From contig NZ_JWLJ01000001.1 of assembly GCF_000813985.1 (NCBI RefSeq), positions 1,414,453 through 1,478,452 on the forward strand: DNA of 64,000 nt, given 5' to 3'. A model generated the notes under the pieces. The model had not been told where the DNA came from. It did not search any database and worked only from the letters and a program-made list of their open reading frames with translations. Position numbers and translations under genes: made by a program. This DNA is from Ruegeria sp. ANG-R. GTDB lineage: Bacteria; Pseudomonadota; Alphaproteobacteria; Rhodobacterales; Rhodobacteraceae. Positions 16,316-24,492 of the stretch are shown here, piece after piece. Every line of letters begins with the position of its first letter. Positions within the stretch are counted from its first letter, which is position 1.

Positions 16316-17545
16316 ATGTCCCTGACGAACACCCACTCCAGCTATGGTGGTGTAACCAAAGCATTTCATTGGCTGACCGCCCTGCTGATCTTGACGGCTT
16401 TGCCTCTGGGCTGGTTTGCCAATGAACTGGCCCACGCGATCTACGATCCAAACATCCCCACGACCGAGGATGACATCGCCCGCGCAGCCCGGCTGTTCTC
16501 GCTACACAAAACCGTCGGGATCACGGTGTTTTTCGTGGCACTGGCCCGAATCCTCTGGGCCCTGACCCAGACCAAGCCGGGGCTGCTCAACGCCGATAAC
16601 AAACCCGAGGCCTTTGCCGCTGAAACCGTGCACTGGTTGCTGTACGGCTCGCTGGTTCTGGTCCCACTCAGCGGCTGGATTCACCATGCCGCAACCGACG
16701 GCTTCGCCCCAATCCTGTGGCCGTTTGGCCAGAACCTGCCGCTTGTTCCGAAATCAGCCTTTCTGGCCGAGGTCAGTGCCGGCCTGCACTGGTTGCTCGT
16801 CTGGACCTTGGGCGGGTCATTGGTGCTGCACATTGCGGGCGCGCTGAAACACCATGTCGTGGACAAGGACAGCACATTGCGCCGTATGCTACCGGGCCGG
16901 TCGGACGCGCCTGAGCCTCCCGCTCAGCATCATTCGACAGCACCCGCATTCGCCGCTTTGGTCATCTGGGGCGCGGTGCTTGTCGGAGGCTGGTCCATAG
17001 GCGTGTTTGATGAACATTCCAAAGCATCCGCTGACACGGCTGAACTCGCAGAGGTTCAATCGGAATGGGAGGTCGAGGACGGTACGCTGTCGATCACGAT
17101 TTCACAGCTTGGGAGTCCGGTGACCGGCGAATTCGCGGACTGGACTGCGGCAATAGCTTTTGAAGACCCTGCCGCACCAGGGCCGGCCGGATCGGTTGAC
17201 GTCACAATTGCAATCGGCTCGCTAAGCCTTGGCACGGTGACCGATCAGGCCATGGGCGCGGATTTCTTTGACAGTAAGACATTTCCCACGGCTCAATTCA
17301 AAGCTGATCTGTTCAAGACAGAAACGGGCTATGAAGCGCGCGGGCCTCTGACGATCCGGGACAAATCGATGGATGTCGTTCTGCCGTTCACCTTGGAGTT
17401 CGAGGACGACGAGGCGACCATGTCCGGCAGTCTTGAGCTCAACCGCATGGATTTCAACGTTGGCGCATCGCAGCCCACCGAAGACTCATTGGGCTTCACA
17501 GTCGGTGTTTCCGTTGAATTGACAGCAGAGCGCGACGAGAAATGA
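16316..17545 (+). CDS. Cytochrome b561 fused to a YceI domain
   Basis: A 409-residue two-domain protein. Residues about 10-200 are a four-helix cytochrome b561 with haem-ligand histidines in TKAFHWLTALLI, FSLHKTVGITVF, AGLHWLLVWT and the last helix VLHIAGALKHH. A further membrane segment (AALVIWGAVLVGGWSIGVF) leads to a periplasmic YceI lipocalin-like barrel (residues about 240-405). The YceI barrel binds an isoprenoid, so the fusion may handle quinone electrons at the inner membrane. The start at 16316 (MSLTNTHSSYGG) is chosen because the upstream 25 residues are unlike the family. It is convergent with a stand-alone YceI gene. Confidence 0.92.
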   Translation: MSLTNTHSSYGGVTKAFHWLTALLILTALPLGWFANELAHAIYDPNIPTTEDDIARAARLFSLHKTVGITVFFVALARILWALTQTKPGLLNADNKPEAFAAETVHWLLYGSLVLVPLSGWIHHAATDGFAPILWPFGQNLPLVPKSAFLAEVSAGLHWLLVWTLGGSLVLHIAGALKHHVVDKDSTLRRMLPGRSDAPEPPAQHHSTAPAFAALVIWGAVLVGGWSIGVFDEHSKASADTAELAEVQSEWEVEDGTLSITISQLGSPVTGEFADWTAAIAFEDPAAPGPAGSVDVTIAIGSLSLGTVTDQAMGADFFDSKTFPTAQFKADLFKTETGYEARGPLTIRDKSMDVVLPFTLEFEDDEATMSGSLELNRMDFNVGASQPTEDSLGFTVGVSVELTAERDEK

Positions 17546-17582
17546 AAAAACCGCCGGAGGATCGCCCCCGGCGGTAAAAAAT
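17543..17582. terminator. Bidirectional terminator between b561-YceI and YceI genes
   Basis: Arms CCGCCGG (17551-17557) and CCGGCGG (17568-17574) are flanked by AAAAAA on the left and AAAAA on the right, with T-runs appearing on the appropriate strand for both convergent genes. Confidence 0.8.
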
Positions 17583-17598
17583 GTGCTTCGACGTCGGC

Positions 17599-18171
17599 TT
17601 AGTCGGCCTTCTGTGCCTCGACTGAAATGCGAACTTCAACTTCATCGCTCACAAACGGCGCGAACTGGCCCAGATCGAAATCGCTGCGAACCAGTGTGGT
17701 GGTGGCGTCAAAACCGGCCCAGGGCTTTTTTGCCATCGGGTGATCACCGACCTGGTTCAGTTTGGCATCCAGAACCACCGATTTGGTGACGCCGTTCATG
17801 GTCAGATCACCGGTGATGTTCGCCGTGTTCTCGCCGGTCACTTCGATGCCGGTCGAGCTAAAGGTGACGAGATCGCCTTCGGCCGCACCAAAGAAGTCCT
17901 CGGTCATGAAGTGATCTTCGCGTGCCTTCCAGCCGGTGATCATTTCGACAACCGGCATCGAAACGGTCACGCTCGACGCGGCGGGATCTTCCTGATCAAA
18001 CATGATCTCACCCTCAAAGCCCGAGAACATGCCATAGGTGGTTGAATAGCCCAGATGGTTGTAGCTGAAGATGACCTGGCTGTGGCTGGGGTCCAGAACG
18101 TACTTTTCTGCGCTGGCGAATGCTGTGGTCGCAGATACGGCGAGAGCAGCGGCAAGAAGGGTGGATTTCAT
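17599..18171 (-). CDS. Periplasmic YceI family protein
   Basis: A 190-residue secreted lipocalin-like protein. It has a cleavable signal (MKSTLLAAALAVSATTAFASA) and a mature YceI barrel beginning EKYVLDPSHSQVIFSYNHLG, with the family's TSFSSTG/DLTMNGVTKSV-type strands and an EVRISVEAQK end. YceI proteins bind polyisoprenoids. Members are linked to cytochrome b561 and to low-pH or osmotic stress in other bacteria. It faces the fused b561-YceI gene. The ATG at 18171 is chosen because only this start gives a signal peptide. Confidence 0.93.
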   Translation of the reverse strand: MKSTLLAAALAVSATTAFASAEKYVLDPSHSQVIFSYNHLGYSTTYGMFSGFEGEIMFDQEDPAASSVTVSMPVVEMITGWKAREDHFMTEDFFGAAEGDLVTFSSTGIEVTGENTANITGDLTMNGVTKSVVLDAKLNQVGDHPMAKKPWAGFDATTTLVRSDFDLGQFAPFVSDEVEVRISVEAQKAD

Positions 18172-18298
18172 GTCAATCTCCGAAAATTTTGTGGTCGCAA
18201 ACCTATTGGGTTGCTCACCAACAAAAATGTGCCGCCCAAGGGCGGCACACAAGTCCTTTTGATTCACAAACTCTGTTCCTTTTTGAACAGAATAAAAC

Positions 18299-18817
18299 TC
18301 AGGCGAAAATTGTTACGTTTTGGCTGAGTTGACCTTTCAGAGCTGAGCCAATATCCGCCGATTCCAGAGGTAGCTTCATCAAAAGGCTGCCGTCGACATC
18401 GAACAGCTCGACCTGATCATCCGCAAAACGTGCGCCGCCAAGCGAGTCATAGCTGCGGCGCAGAACCGTCTGCGGGCGACCGTTTTCGTTCTTCTGCAGA
18501 ATGCGGACCTCGCGGCGGATCGGGTCAAAATAAGCATCGGGGCGAGTGTCCATGACCTCGATGGTCAGCAGGCTGACGCCAACGATCAGAAACATCAGCG
18601 ACGCGACCAGCTTGATCGGCCACACCTCGGCACCCATGACCGAGCCGGGCATCAACCACATCGAAAAGGCCGTCAGGATCAGAAAGGCGCCCACTGCACG
18701 CAGCAGAAACATCCGGGCACGCCAGTTCGGAGCAAAAGTGATCAAAACGGGTACGGATTTATCAAATGCCGCGCGAGGCGCCGATTGCTCAAAGGTATTT
18801 GTGTTCATGACGGCCAT
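18299..18817 (-). CDS. Conserved two-helix membrane protein, function unknown
   Basis: A 172-residue protein I do not place in a named family. The N-terminal 45 residues are hydrophilic. Two membrane helices follow (FLLRAVGAFLILTAFSMWLM and PIKLVASLMFLIVGVSLLTI), then a soluble region (DAYFDPIRREVRILQKNENGR...LFDVDGSLLMKLPLES) resembling a PH-like small barrel. The start MAVMNTNTF at 18817 has an AGGG ribosome site upstream, and an ATG at 18808 is the alternative. A longer ORF upstream is rejected because it is Arg/Pro-rich. The reach into membrane stress response is only a guess from the nearby YceI gene. Confidence 0.75.
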   Translation of the reverse strand: MAVMNTNTFEQSAPRAAFDKSVPVLITFAPNWRARMFLLRAVGAFLILTAFSMWLMPGSVMGAEVWPIKLVASLMFLIVGVSLLTIEVMDTRPDAYFDPIRREVRILQKNENGRPQTVLRRSYDSLGGARFADDQVELFDVDGSLLMKLPLESADIGSALKGQLSQNVTIFA

Positions 18818-18985
18818 TGTCTTGCCCTGTCTGTGTTTTCCGGGTCGCCGGGTTCTCCCGGTTTCATGAACAACCTCGGGGCGAAAAGCGTCAGGAATTG
18901 GGCGCACCAGTGGAAATTGAACGACTTCACCAAGGCATCCGTGGCAGGCGTCGCAGGGCTTGCCCCGGGCGCTCAAACGTGTATA

Positions 18986-19059
18986 CGGGGCCATCCTTCG
19001 CAGGAGTTATGAATCGCGCAGCCTCTCGTGGCAGGGTCGCGAAGGACCATATGGCCCCG
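18986..19059 (+). promoter_or_regulatory. Structured mRNA leader of the rpsF operon
   Basis: CGGGGCCAT (18986-18994) pairs with ATGGCCCCG (19051-19059), and CCTTCGC (18995-19001) pairs with GCGAAGG (19039-19045), leaving an asymmetric ACCAT bulge (19046-19050). The long imperfect stem ends about 36 bases before the rpsF start. S6:S18 leader RNAs are known before rpsF in other bacteria, so autoregulation is plausible, but the known consensus was not demonstrated here. Confidence 0.55.
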
Positions 19060-19095
19060 CCTTTGAAATGCGCCTTGATATAAACAGGAGTGCAC

Positions 19096-19449
19096 ATGCC
19101 ACTGTATGAGCATGTAATGATCGCGCGTCAGGATCTGTCCAACGCGCAGGCAGAAAGCCTTGTCGAACATTTCGGCACCGTTCTGGCTGACAACGGCGGC
19201 AACGTCGTCGACAGCGAGTACTGGGGCGTCAAGACGATGGCTTACAAGATCAACAAGAACCGCAAAGGCCACTATGCCTTCCTGAAAACCGATGCCCCTT
19301 CGGGTGCGGTTCAGGAAATGGAACGCCTGATGCGCCTGCATGACGACGTCATGCGCGTTCTGACCATCAAGGTTGACGGCCACGAAGACGGCCCGTCGGT
19401 TCAGATGCAGAAGCGCGACGAGCGTGAAGGCCGCCGCGAGCGCCGTTGA
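19096..19449 (+). CDS. rpsF: Ribosomal protein S6
   Basis: A 117-residue small-subunit protein. It opens MPLYEHVMIARQDLSNAQAE and contains the conserved SEYWGVKTMAYKINKNRKGHYAFL block. It ends in a basic charged tail (QMQKRDEREGRRERR). S6 binds S18 on the 30S platform. The ATG at 19096 follows AGGAG; an in-frame GTG at 19090 is too close to it to be the start. It is first in rpsF-rpsR-rplI. Confidence 0.98.
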   Translation: MPLYEHVMIARQDLSNAQAESLVEHFGTVLADNGGNVVDSEYWGVKTMAYKINKNRKGHYAFLKTDAPSGAVQEMERLMRLHDDVMRVLTIKVDGHEDGPSVQMQKRDEREGRRERR

Positions 19450-19477
19450 TCAACGCCTGAAGAAAGGACATTAAACC

Positions 19478-19705
19478 ATGGCCGCAAAACCATTTTTCCG
19501 CCGCCGCAAGGTCTGCCCGTTCTCGGGTGAGAACGCGCCGAAAATCGACTACAAAGACACTCGTCTGCTGCAACGCTACATCTCTGAGCGCGGCAAGATC
19601 GTACCTTCGCGCATCACCGCCGTTTCGGCGAAAAAGCAGCGTGAACTGGCCCGTGCTATCAAGCGCGCCCGCTTCCTCGCCCTGCTGCCCTACGCCGTGA
19701 AGTAA
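19478..19705 (+). CDS. rpsR: Ribosomal protein S18
   Basis: A 75-residue basic protein with the standard order [46 protein letters not shown] and a C-terminal [16 protein letters not shown]. It is the S6 partner in the 30S subunit. It lies 28 bases after rpsF with AAAGGA before the start, clearly the same operon. Confidence 0.98.
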   Translation: MAAKPFFRRRKVCPFSGENAPKIDYKDTRLLQRYISERGKIVPSRITAVSAKKQRELARAIKRARFLALLPYAVK

Positions 19706-19717
19706 GGAGAGACTGAT

Positions 19718-20338
19718 ATGCAAGTTATCCTTCTGGAACGCGTTGCGAAACTGGGTCAGATGGGCGACGTCGTTGACGTTAAGCCCGGCTACGCCCGCAA
19801 CTTCCTGCTGCCCCAGGGCAAAGCGCTGAGCGCATCGAATGCCAACATCGCATCGTTCGAAGCCCAGAAAGCGCAGCTTGAAGCACGCAACCTGGAAACC
19901 AAGAAAGAAGCTGAAGCACTGGCTGAAAAGCTGGACGGTCAGCAGTTCATCGTGATTCGTTCGGCATCGGATGCTGGCGCTCTGTACGGCTCGGTCACGC
20001 CTCGTGACGCCGCAGACGCTGCAACCGAAGCAGGCTTCACCGTCGACAAGAAACAGATCGCCCTGATCGCTCCGATCAAGGAACTGGGTCTGCACTCGCT
20101 GGCGGTCAAACTGCACCCCGAAGTTGAAGTCGAAATCAAGATGAACGTTGCCCGTTCGGAAGAAGAAGCCGAGCTGCAGGCATCGGGCAAATCGATTCAG
20201 GAACTGGCTGCTGAAGAAGAGGCCGCTGCTGAATTCGAAATCGCCGAACTGTTCGACGACATCGGCTCGGCCGCTTCGGATGATGATGATCTGGTTGCCG
20301 AAGAAGCACCAGCCGAGGAAGACGAAGCCAAAGCCTGA
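19718..20338 (+). CDS. rplI: Ribosomal protein L9 with acidic C-terminal extension
   Basis: A 206-residue L9. The N-domain is standard ([36 protein letters not shown]), followed by the connecting helix and the C-domain. E. coli L9 has about 149 residues. Here about 50 extra residues follow, rich in Glu and Asp ([23 protein letters not shown]...[12 protein letters not shown]). Such acidic tails occur in L9 of Rhodobacteraceae, and their function is not known to me. A TAAGGAGAGACTGAT ribosome site overlaps the rpsR stop region, indicating tight coupling. Confidence 0.97.
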   Translation: MQVILLERVAKLGQMGDVVDVKPGYARNFLLPQGKALSASNANIASFEAQKAQLEARNLETKKEAEALAEKLDGQQFIVIRSASDAGALYGSVTPRDAADAATEAGFTVDKKQIALIAPIKELGLHSLAVKLHPEVEVEIKMNVARSEEEAELQASGKSIQELAAEEEAAAEFEIAELFDDIGSAASDDDDLVAEEAPAEEDEAKA

Positions 20339-20363
20339 TCCGGCTGCATTCTCAAAGAACCGA

Positions 20364-20396
20364 GGGCCGTGCATTTTTTGCGCGGCCCTTTTCATT
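20364..20396 (+). terminator. Terminator of the rpsF-rpsR-rplI operon
   Basis: Stem GGGCCGTGC (20364-20372) pairs with GCGCGGCCC (20380-20388), including one G-T pair, and is followed by TTTTC. It lies 25 bases past the rplI stop. Confidence 0.85.
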
Positions 20397-20490
20397 TGCT
20401 CTGGGGGAACAGGCAAAATTCAGCCCGATTGCGTTCCCGGTCTTGCGAACACGCGAAGGTTTCATATCATCGGCCTTCGCAATCCGGAGT

Positions 20491-20976
20491 ATGTACATGA
20501 CCTCTCTCCTTCGCCGCAGTGTCTTGACCTTCTTGCTGATGGCACCGTTTGCTGCCTGCGGCGGCCCCGATGTTTCAAGCGGCGACTCTTTCGATCCGCC
20601 CCTTTATCCCAATGAAACACCTGAACTGCGCGCCTCGATCAACAAATGGGCCGACCATTACGAACTTCCGCGAGAGCTGGTGCACAAGCTGGCCATTCGT
20701 GAAAGCACACACCGGCCCTGGGCGGTGAACCGGCCCTACTACGGTCTGCTGCAAATCCTCCCCGCCACAGCGCGCTCAATGGGCTATACCGGGAACGCCG
20801 AAGGTTTGCTGGATGCCGATACCAATCTGGAGTTTGCCGGAAAATACCTGCGCGGCGCTTGGCTTTTGTCCGATGGCGATCAACAGCGCGCCATCTTTCT
20901 GTACGCGAAAGGGTACTACCCAGAAGCGAAAGCCCGCGGGATGCTGGTCGAAACCGGATTACGACCGGCACCTTAG
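20491..20976 (+). CDS. Lytic transglycosylase lipoprotein, SLT domain
   Basis: A small (about 160 residues) peptidoglycan lytic transglycosylase. The signal peptide MTSLLRRSVLTFLLMAPFAAC ends in a lipobox-like FAAC, so it is likely an outer-membrane lipoprotein. The SLT core follows, with the catalytic Glu in LAIRESTHRPWAVN and the motif YYGLLQILPATARSMGY. It is shorter than Slt70 or MltC, closer to the single-domain SLT proteins that open the wall for machines or recycle it. The start may be ATG 20491 or 20497 (MTSLL). Confidence 0.88.
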   Translation: MYMTSLLRRSVLTFLLMAPFAACGGPDVSSGDSFDPPLYPNETPELRASINKWADHYELPRELVHKLAIRESTHRPWAVNRPYYGLLQILPATARSMGYTGNAEGLLDADTNLEFAGKYLRGAWLLSDGDQQRAIFLYAKGYYPEAKARGMLVETGLRPAP

Positions 20977-21212
20977 CTTATTAACCGCCAGTAGATACGG
21001 CACTTTAGGGTTATGTGGCAGAAAAGTGGCGAAAACGTTCTCTTACCTACAACATCTCCCTAAAAAGCACAGACAAAATTCTCGTTGTCTTGCCATTCAA
21101 TAAAATATATGCTGACCTGCTTTCCGCGAGGTAAGTTAGGTTCATCCTAGTTAAGTTGCTGGTCCGAAGGCATCATTGGACTTAATTACAAACAGTAGTT
21201 CGTAGGCGCAGT
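20977..21212 (+). other. A/T-rich region upstream of luxR
   Basis: No gene seen. It holds an imperfect lux-box-like dyad ACCT-N10-AGGT at 21115-21132 (the arms match over four bases only) and a second small dyad TAGG-TTCAT-CCTA further on. These could be the luxR promoter region. Confidence 0.4.
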
Positions 21213-21914
21213 ATGGAGATAATTGATCTGAGCACACTGCCAGGTACAGAAGCTCGGTATACCGAGTTTCTAAAGCGGGTTTGCGACAAGTTTGAAATGG
21301 ACCATGCCGCCTACGCCGGGATGAACCCGTCGGAGGGGAAAGTCGCAGGCCACGTTACCTACAACGACGACTGGAAAGAGCACTACCAGAAACACGATCT
21401 GGTCATGATTGATCCGACGCTGCATATGGCCAAGCGCAGCATTGCCCCGGTAGATTGGAGCCGTCTGGAACGCAGCCAGAATTTCCAACGCGTTTTCCGG
21501 GATGCACATGATTTTGGGCTCCCCAGTCAAGGGGTTACCATTCCTGTTCGCGGACCTTACGGCGATATCGGCTTTCTGAGCGTGACGCGTGACTGCCCCA
21601 AGGAAGAGTGGCGCAAGCTCTACACCCACGTCATCAGCGACCTGCAATCCATGGCCGTGCACATTCATGACAATGTGATCACCTCGGACGAATTTGCAGG
21701 CGCTCTCTATCACCCCAACCTTTCGACCCGTGAAGCCGAAATTCTTCAATGGGTCGCGGCTGGGAAATCGCAGCAAGACATAGGCGATATTCTCTCGATT
21801 TCGCACCGCACGGTCGAGGTGCACCTGCGCTCAAGCCGGGAAAAGCTATGCGCGCTGACGACTCCACAGGCCGTAGGACGCGCCATTGCAGTCGGGCTGA
21901 TCGGCACGGGTTAA
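21213..21914 (+). CDS. luxR: LuxR-type acyl-homoserine-lactone receptor
   Basis: A 233-residue quorum-sensing regulator. The autoinducer domain carries the family residues Trp54 and Tyr58 (YNDDWKEHYQ), Asp67-Pro68, Trp82 and the GLPSQGVTIPVRGPYGDIG block. The C-terminal GerE helix-turn-helix (LSTREAEILQWVAAGKSQQDIGDILSISHRTVEVHL) spans about residues 170-210. These ligand-pocket residues indicate that it still binds acyl-homoserine lactone. It lies 107 bases upstream of luxI on the same strand, so the two form a cognate pair. Confidence 0.95.
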   Translation: MEIIDLSTLPGTEARYTEFLKRVCDKFEMDHAAYAGMNPSEGKVAGHVTYNDDWKEHYQKHDLVMIDPTLHMAKRSIAPVDWSRLERSQNFQRVFRDAHDFGLPSQGVTIPVRGPYGDIGFLSVTRDCPKEEWRKLYTHVISDLQSMAVHIHDNVITSDEFAGALYHPNLSTREAEILQWVAAGKSQQDIGDILSISHRTVEVHLRSSREKLCALTTPQAVGRAIAVGLIGTG

Positions 21915-21976
21915 ACACAGAAACCCCACAATCTGAACAAATACGGGAAATCCCCAATAGAATTTCGACCCCGAAA

Positions 21977-21996
21977 CGGTAACCTTTAGCTTACCG
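21977..21996 (+). promoter_or_regulatory. lux-box-like palindrome upstream of luxI
   Basis: A perfect 6-bp inverted repeat CGGTAA-N8-TTACCG of 20 bases in total, the size expected for a lux box. Its centre is about 35 bases before the luxI ATG, closer than usual for an activator site, so it may serve autorepression or an atypical promoter. Confidence 0.6.
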
Positions 21997-22021
21997 AACG
22001 ACCACTCGAAGGGGGATGAAA

Positions 22022-22876
22022 ATGATCATCGTAGTAGATGGACTAAACAGACATTTGTTCAGCGAAGTTCTTGACGAAATGTTCGAGTTGAGAGCGCGCG
22101 TATTTGGTGAACGTCTCGGATGGGATGTCACAATCGAAGATGGAAAAGAGATCGATGAATTTGATCACTTGGACCCGACATACGTAATCGGCTTCGACGA
22201 CAGGGGGAATGTCGTCGCCGCCGTGCGTGCCCTCCAGACCACCGGCCCTCACATGCTGGCGGATGTATTCTCGGCCATTCTGGATGGCGAACCGCCAATT
22301 CGAAGCGCAACCATGTGGGAGTCCACCCGCTTCTGCGTCGACACCCAGCGTTTGACGCGCGGCAAGGGCGAAAACTCACTGTCTTATGCCACTTGTGAAC
22401 TGATGATCGGCTCTTTGGAATATGCCATAAACGCCGGTGTTCAGGACATCATCACAGTAATCGATCCGGTGATGGACCGGGTGCTGAGACGCTCAAATTG
22501 TGCGCCATATGACTATGTTGGGAAAACTGTGCCGATGGGCAAGGTTTCGGCCCTCGCGGCACTGGTGGACTGCACGGAAGAGCGCATCGCCAGCCTCCGA
22601 GAATTTGCGGATATCCAAGACAGCGTTTTTCTAGAAGAAGAAGAGGCGCTCGCTTTGTTCAACAGCAAAAAGCTGGTCGAACCGAGCGTTGCAAACCGCG
22701 ATCACAAGCCACTGACCCAGCTTGAGAAATATTTTGTCGAACAGATGAATGCGGCAAAAACCGAGAATGAACGGCAAGATGTCCTGAGATTGATCGAGAC
22801 GCTGTCCGACAAGTTCACGCCAGAGCAGAAAACTGCCCTGCTAGGAACCCCCCGTGCTTTTGCTCATGAGGCTTGA
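22022..22876 (+). CDS. luxI: LuxI-type acyl-homoserine-lactone synthase with C-terminal extension
   Basis: A 284-residue autoinducer synthase making acyl-homoserine lactones from acyl-ACP and S-adenosylmethionine. With the start at 22022 (MIIVVDGLN), the invariant residues fall at canonical numbers: Arg24, Phe28, Trp34, Asp45 and Asp48. The later VRAL and WESTRF blocks supply the conserved Arg, Glu and Arg. A GGGGG ribosome site six bases upstream supports this ATG over one at 22016. Typical LuxI proteins end near 200-220 residues. Here a helical, acidic extension of about 70 residues follows (ADIQDSVFLEEEEALALF...QNEKYF-like helices). It is co-oriented with luxR and ends at a strong terminator. 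Confidence 0.95.
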   Translation: MIIVVDGLNRHLFSEVLDEMFELRARVFGERLGWDVTIEDGKEIDEFDHLDPTYVIGFDDRGNVVAAVRALQTTGPHMLADVFSAILDGEPPIRSATMWESTRFCVDTQRLTRGKGENSLSYATCELMIGSLEYAINAGVQDIITVIDPVMDRVLRRSNCAPYDYVGKTVPMGKVSALAALVDCTEERIASLREFADIQDSVFLEEEEALALFNSKKLVEPSVANRDHKPLTQLEKYFVEQMNAAKTENERQDVLRLIETLSDKFTPEQKTALLGTPRAFAHEA

Positions 22877-22907
22877 CCCCCTCACCTCATAGTACAAAGC
22901 CACCCAC

Positions 22908-22944
22908 GCGGAGCCGTCTAATTACAGGCGGCTCCGCTTTTTTG
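22908..22944 (+). terminator. Terminator of luxI
   Basis: Perfect arms GCGGAGCCG (22908-22916) and CGGCTCCGC (22929-22937) with a 12-base loop, followed by TTTTTTG. Confidence 0.92.
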
Positions 22945-22975
22945 TGACCCCATGGGAAATGGGAAAGGAAGAGGA

Positions 22976-24307
22976 TTATTCCTCTTCCAGTGCCTCAACG
23001 GCTTTCTGCAGATCGTCTTTGCTGACTTCTTTGTCCGCGACCTGAGCCAGCTCGAACACGTAGTCGACTACCTTGTCTTCAAAGATCGGCGCACGCAGTT
23101 GCTGCTGCATCTGAGCATTCTGCTGCACGAATTCGAAGAACTGGCGTTCCTGGCCCGAATACTGACGCGCCTGGTTCATGATCGCCTGGGTCATCTCGGC
23201 GTCGGTCACTTCGACCTCTGCCTTCTGACCCAGCTCAGCCAGCAACAGGCCAAGACGAACGCGGCGCTCGGCCAGTTTGTTGTGCTCATCGGTTGGCTCG
23301 ACCGGATCGTGGTCGTGGCCTTCGACGTCGGGGTTTTCCTCGTGCCACAGCTGATGTGCGATCTGTTTGGCTTCGGCTTCCACCAGCGACGGCGGCAGGT
23401 CGAACGTCACTTTCTCATCCAGCGCGTCCAATAGGGCACGCTTCATGACTGCACGAGAAGCACCAGCATATTCGGCTTCCAGACGCTCGGCGATCTGCGC
23501 TTTCAGCGCAGCCAGATCCTCGGCACCGAATTTCTTGGCCAGCTCGTCGTCGACCTCAGCCGCGACAGGCTCTTTCACCTCTTTGATGGTGCAGGTGAAA
23601 ACGGCGTCTTTACCGGCCAGATGCTCGGCACCGTATTCTTCGGGGAAAGTGACGTTGACGTCTTTTTCTTCCTCAGCCTTCACACCAACCAGCTGCTCTT
23701 CAAAGCCGGGGATGAAGCTGTTCGAGCCCAGAACCAGCGGATAATCTTCAGCGGAACCACCTTCGAACTCTTCGCCGTCAACTTTACCGACAAAGTCGAA
23801 CACGATCTGGTCGCCGTCTTTGGCTTTCGAGCCCTTGCGGCGCGCTTTGAAGTTCTGAGCGGTCTCGGCCAGGTTGTTCAGCGCTTCCTCAACGGCTGCG
23901 TCGTCTGCTTTGACGACCAGTTTCTCCAGCTCGACCGATTTCAGATCAACCTCTGGAATCTCGGGCAGCGCCTCATAGGACATCGCTACTTCGACATCGT
24001 CGCCTTCTTTCCAGTCCTCATTGGTCATCTTGACCTCGGGCTGCAGAGCAGGACGCTCGCCGCTGTCCTCAAAGTGCTTGTTCATCGCACCGTCGATGGT
24101 TTCCTGCATCGCTTCGCCAAGCAGGCGCTGGCCAAACTGCTTTTTCAGCAGTGCCATCGGCACCTTGCCTTTACGAAAACCCTTCATCTCGACTTCGGGC
24201 TGCGCTTCGGTCAGCTTTTCGTTGACCTTGTCGTCCAGCTCGGCTGCAGTCACAACGATGTTGTAGCCGCGTTTCAGACCTTCGTTCAGCGTCTCGGTAA
24301 CCTGCAT
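22976..24307 (-). CDS. tig: Trigger factor
   Basis: A 443-residue ribosome-bound chaperone and peptidyl-prolyl isomerase. The N-domain starts [25 protein letters not shown] and has the ribosome-docking signature as [17 protein letters not shown]. The FKBP-like domain ([44 protein letters not shown]) is central, and the helical C-domain ends in a Glu-rich tail. The ATG at 24307 matches the family, and an upstream ATG at 24358 is rejected. In other bacteria tig often heads a clp/lon unit. Here it stands alone between luxI and a porin. Confidence 0.97.
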   Translation of the reverse strand: MQVTETLNEGLKRGYNIVVTAAELDDKVNEKLTEAQPEVEMKGFRKGKVPMALLKKQFGQRLLGEAMQETIDGAMNKHFEDSGERPALQPEVKMTNEDWKEGDDVEVAMSYEALPEIPEVDLKSVELEKLVVKADDAAVEEALNNLAETAQNFKARRKGSKAKDGDQIVFDFVGKVDGEEFEGGSAEDYPLVLGSNSFIPGFEEQLVGVKAEEEKDVNVTFPEEYGAEHLAGKDAVFTCTIKEVKEPVAAEVDDELAKKFGAEDLAALKAQIAERLEAEYAGASRAVMKRALLDALDEKVTFDLPPSLVEAEAKQIAHQLWHEENPDVEGHDHDPVEPTDEHNKLAERRVRLGLLLAELGQKAEVEVTDAEMTQAIMNQARQYSGQERQFFEFVQQNAQMQQQLRAPIFEDKVVDYVFELAQVADKEVSKDDLQKAVEALEEE

Positions 24308-24441
24308 TATGGTAGTCCCCATAGGATTCGGGGCGCGCAAAACGGGCGCGCCGGGCAAATTTGACGCCTTCTATTTGCCCAGCCGCCTGCGTGCAAGAGG
24401 CAATGGCCTTTTCAGCCCGGTTTTGCCCATATCACAGACGA

Positions 24442-24471
24442 AAAAATGCCCCGGCGCAGGCCGGGGCATTC
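24442..24471 (-). terminator. Terminator of the porin gene
   Basis: Perfect stem ATGCCCCGG (24446-24454) with CCGGGGCAT (24461-24469). On the minus strand it is followed by TTTTTT. It lies 22 bases beyond the porin stop codon. Confidence 0.9.
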
Positions 24472-24492
24472 GATCAACGCCGCAATGCAAAA

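Noticed and set aside
14728..16425. A 565-residue plus-strand frame opposite fabG and fabD
   Set aside because: It is the antisense shadow of two certain genes, with Arg/His/Cys-rich low-quality translation and no ribosome site.
21115..21132. lux-box-like dyad upstream of luxR
   Set aside because: Arms match over only four bases; listed as weak in the region entry rather than as a site.
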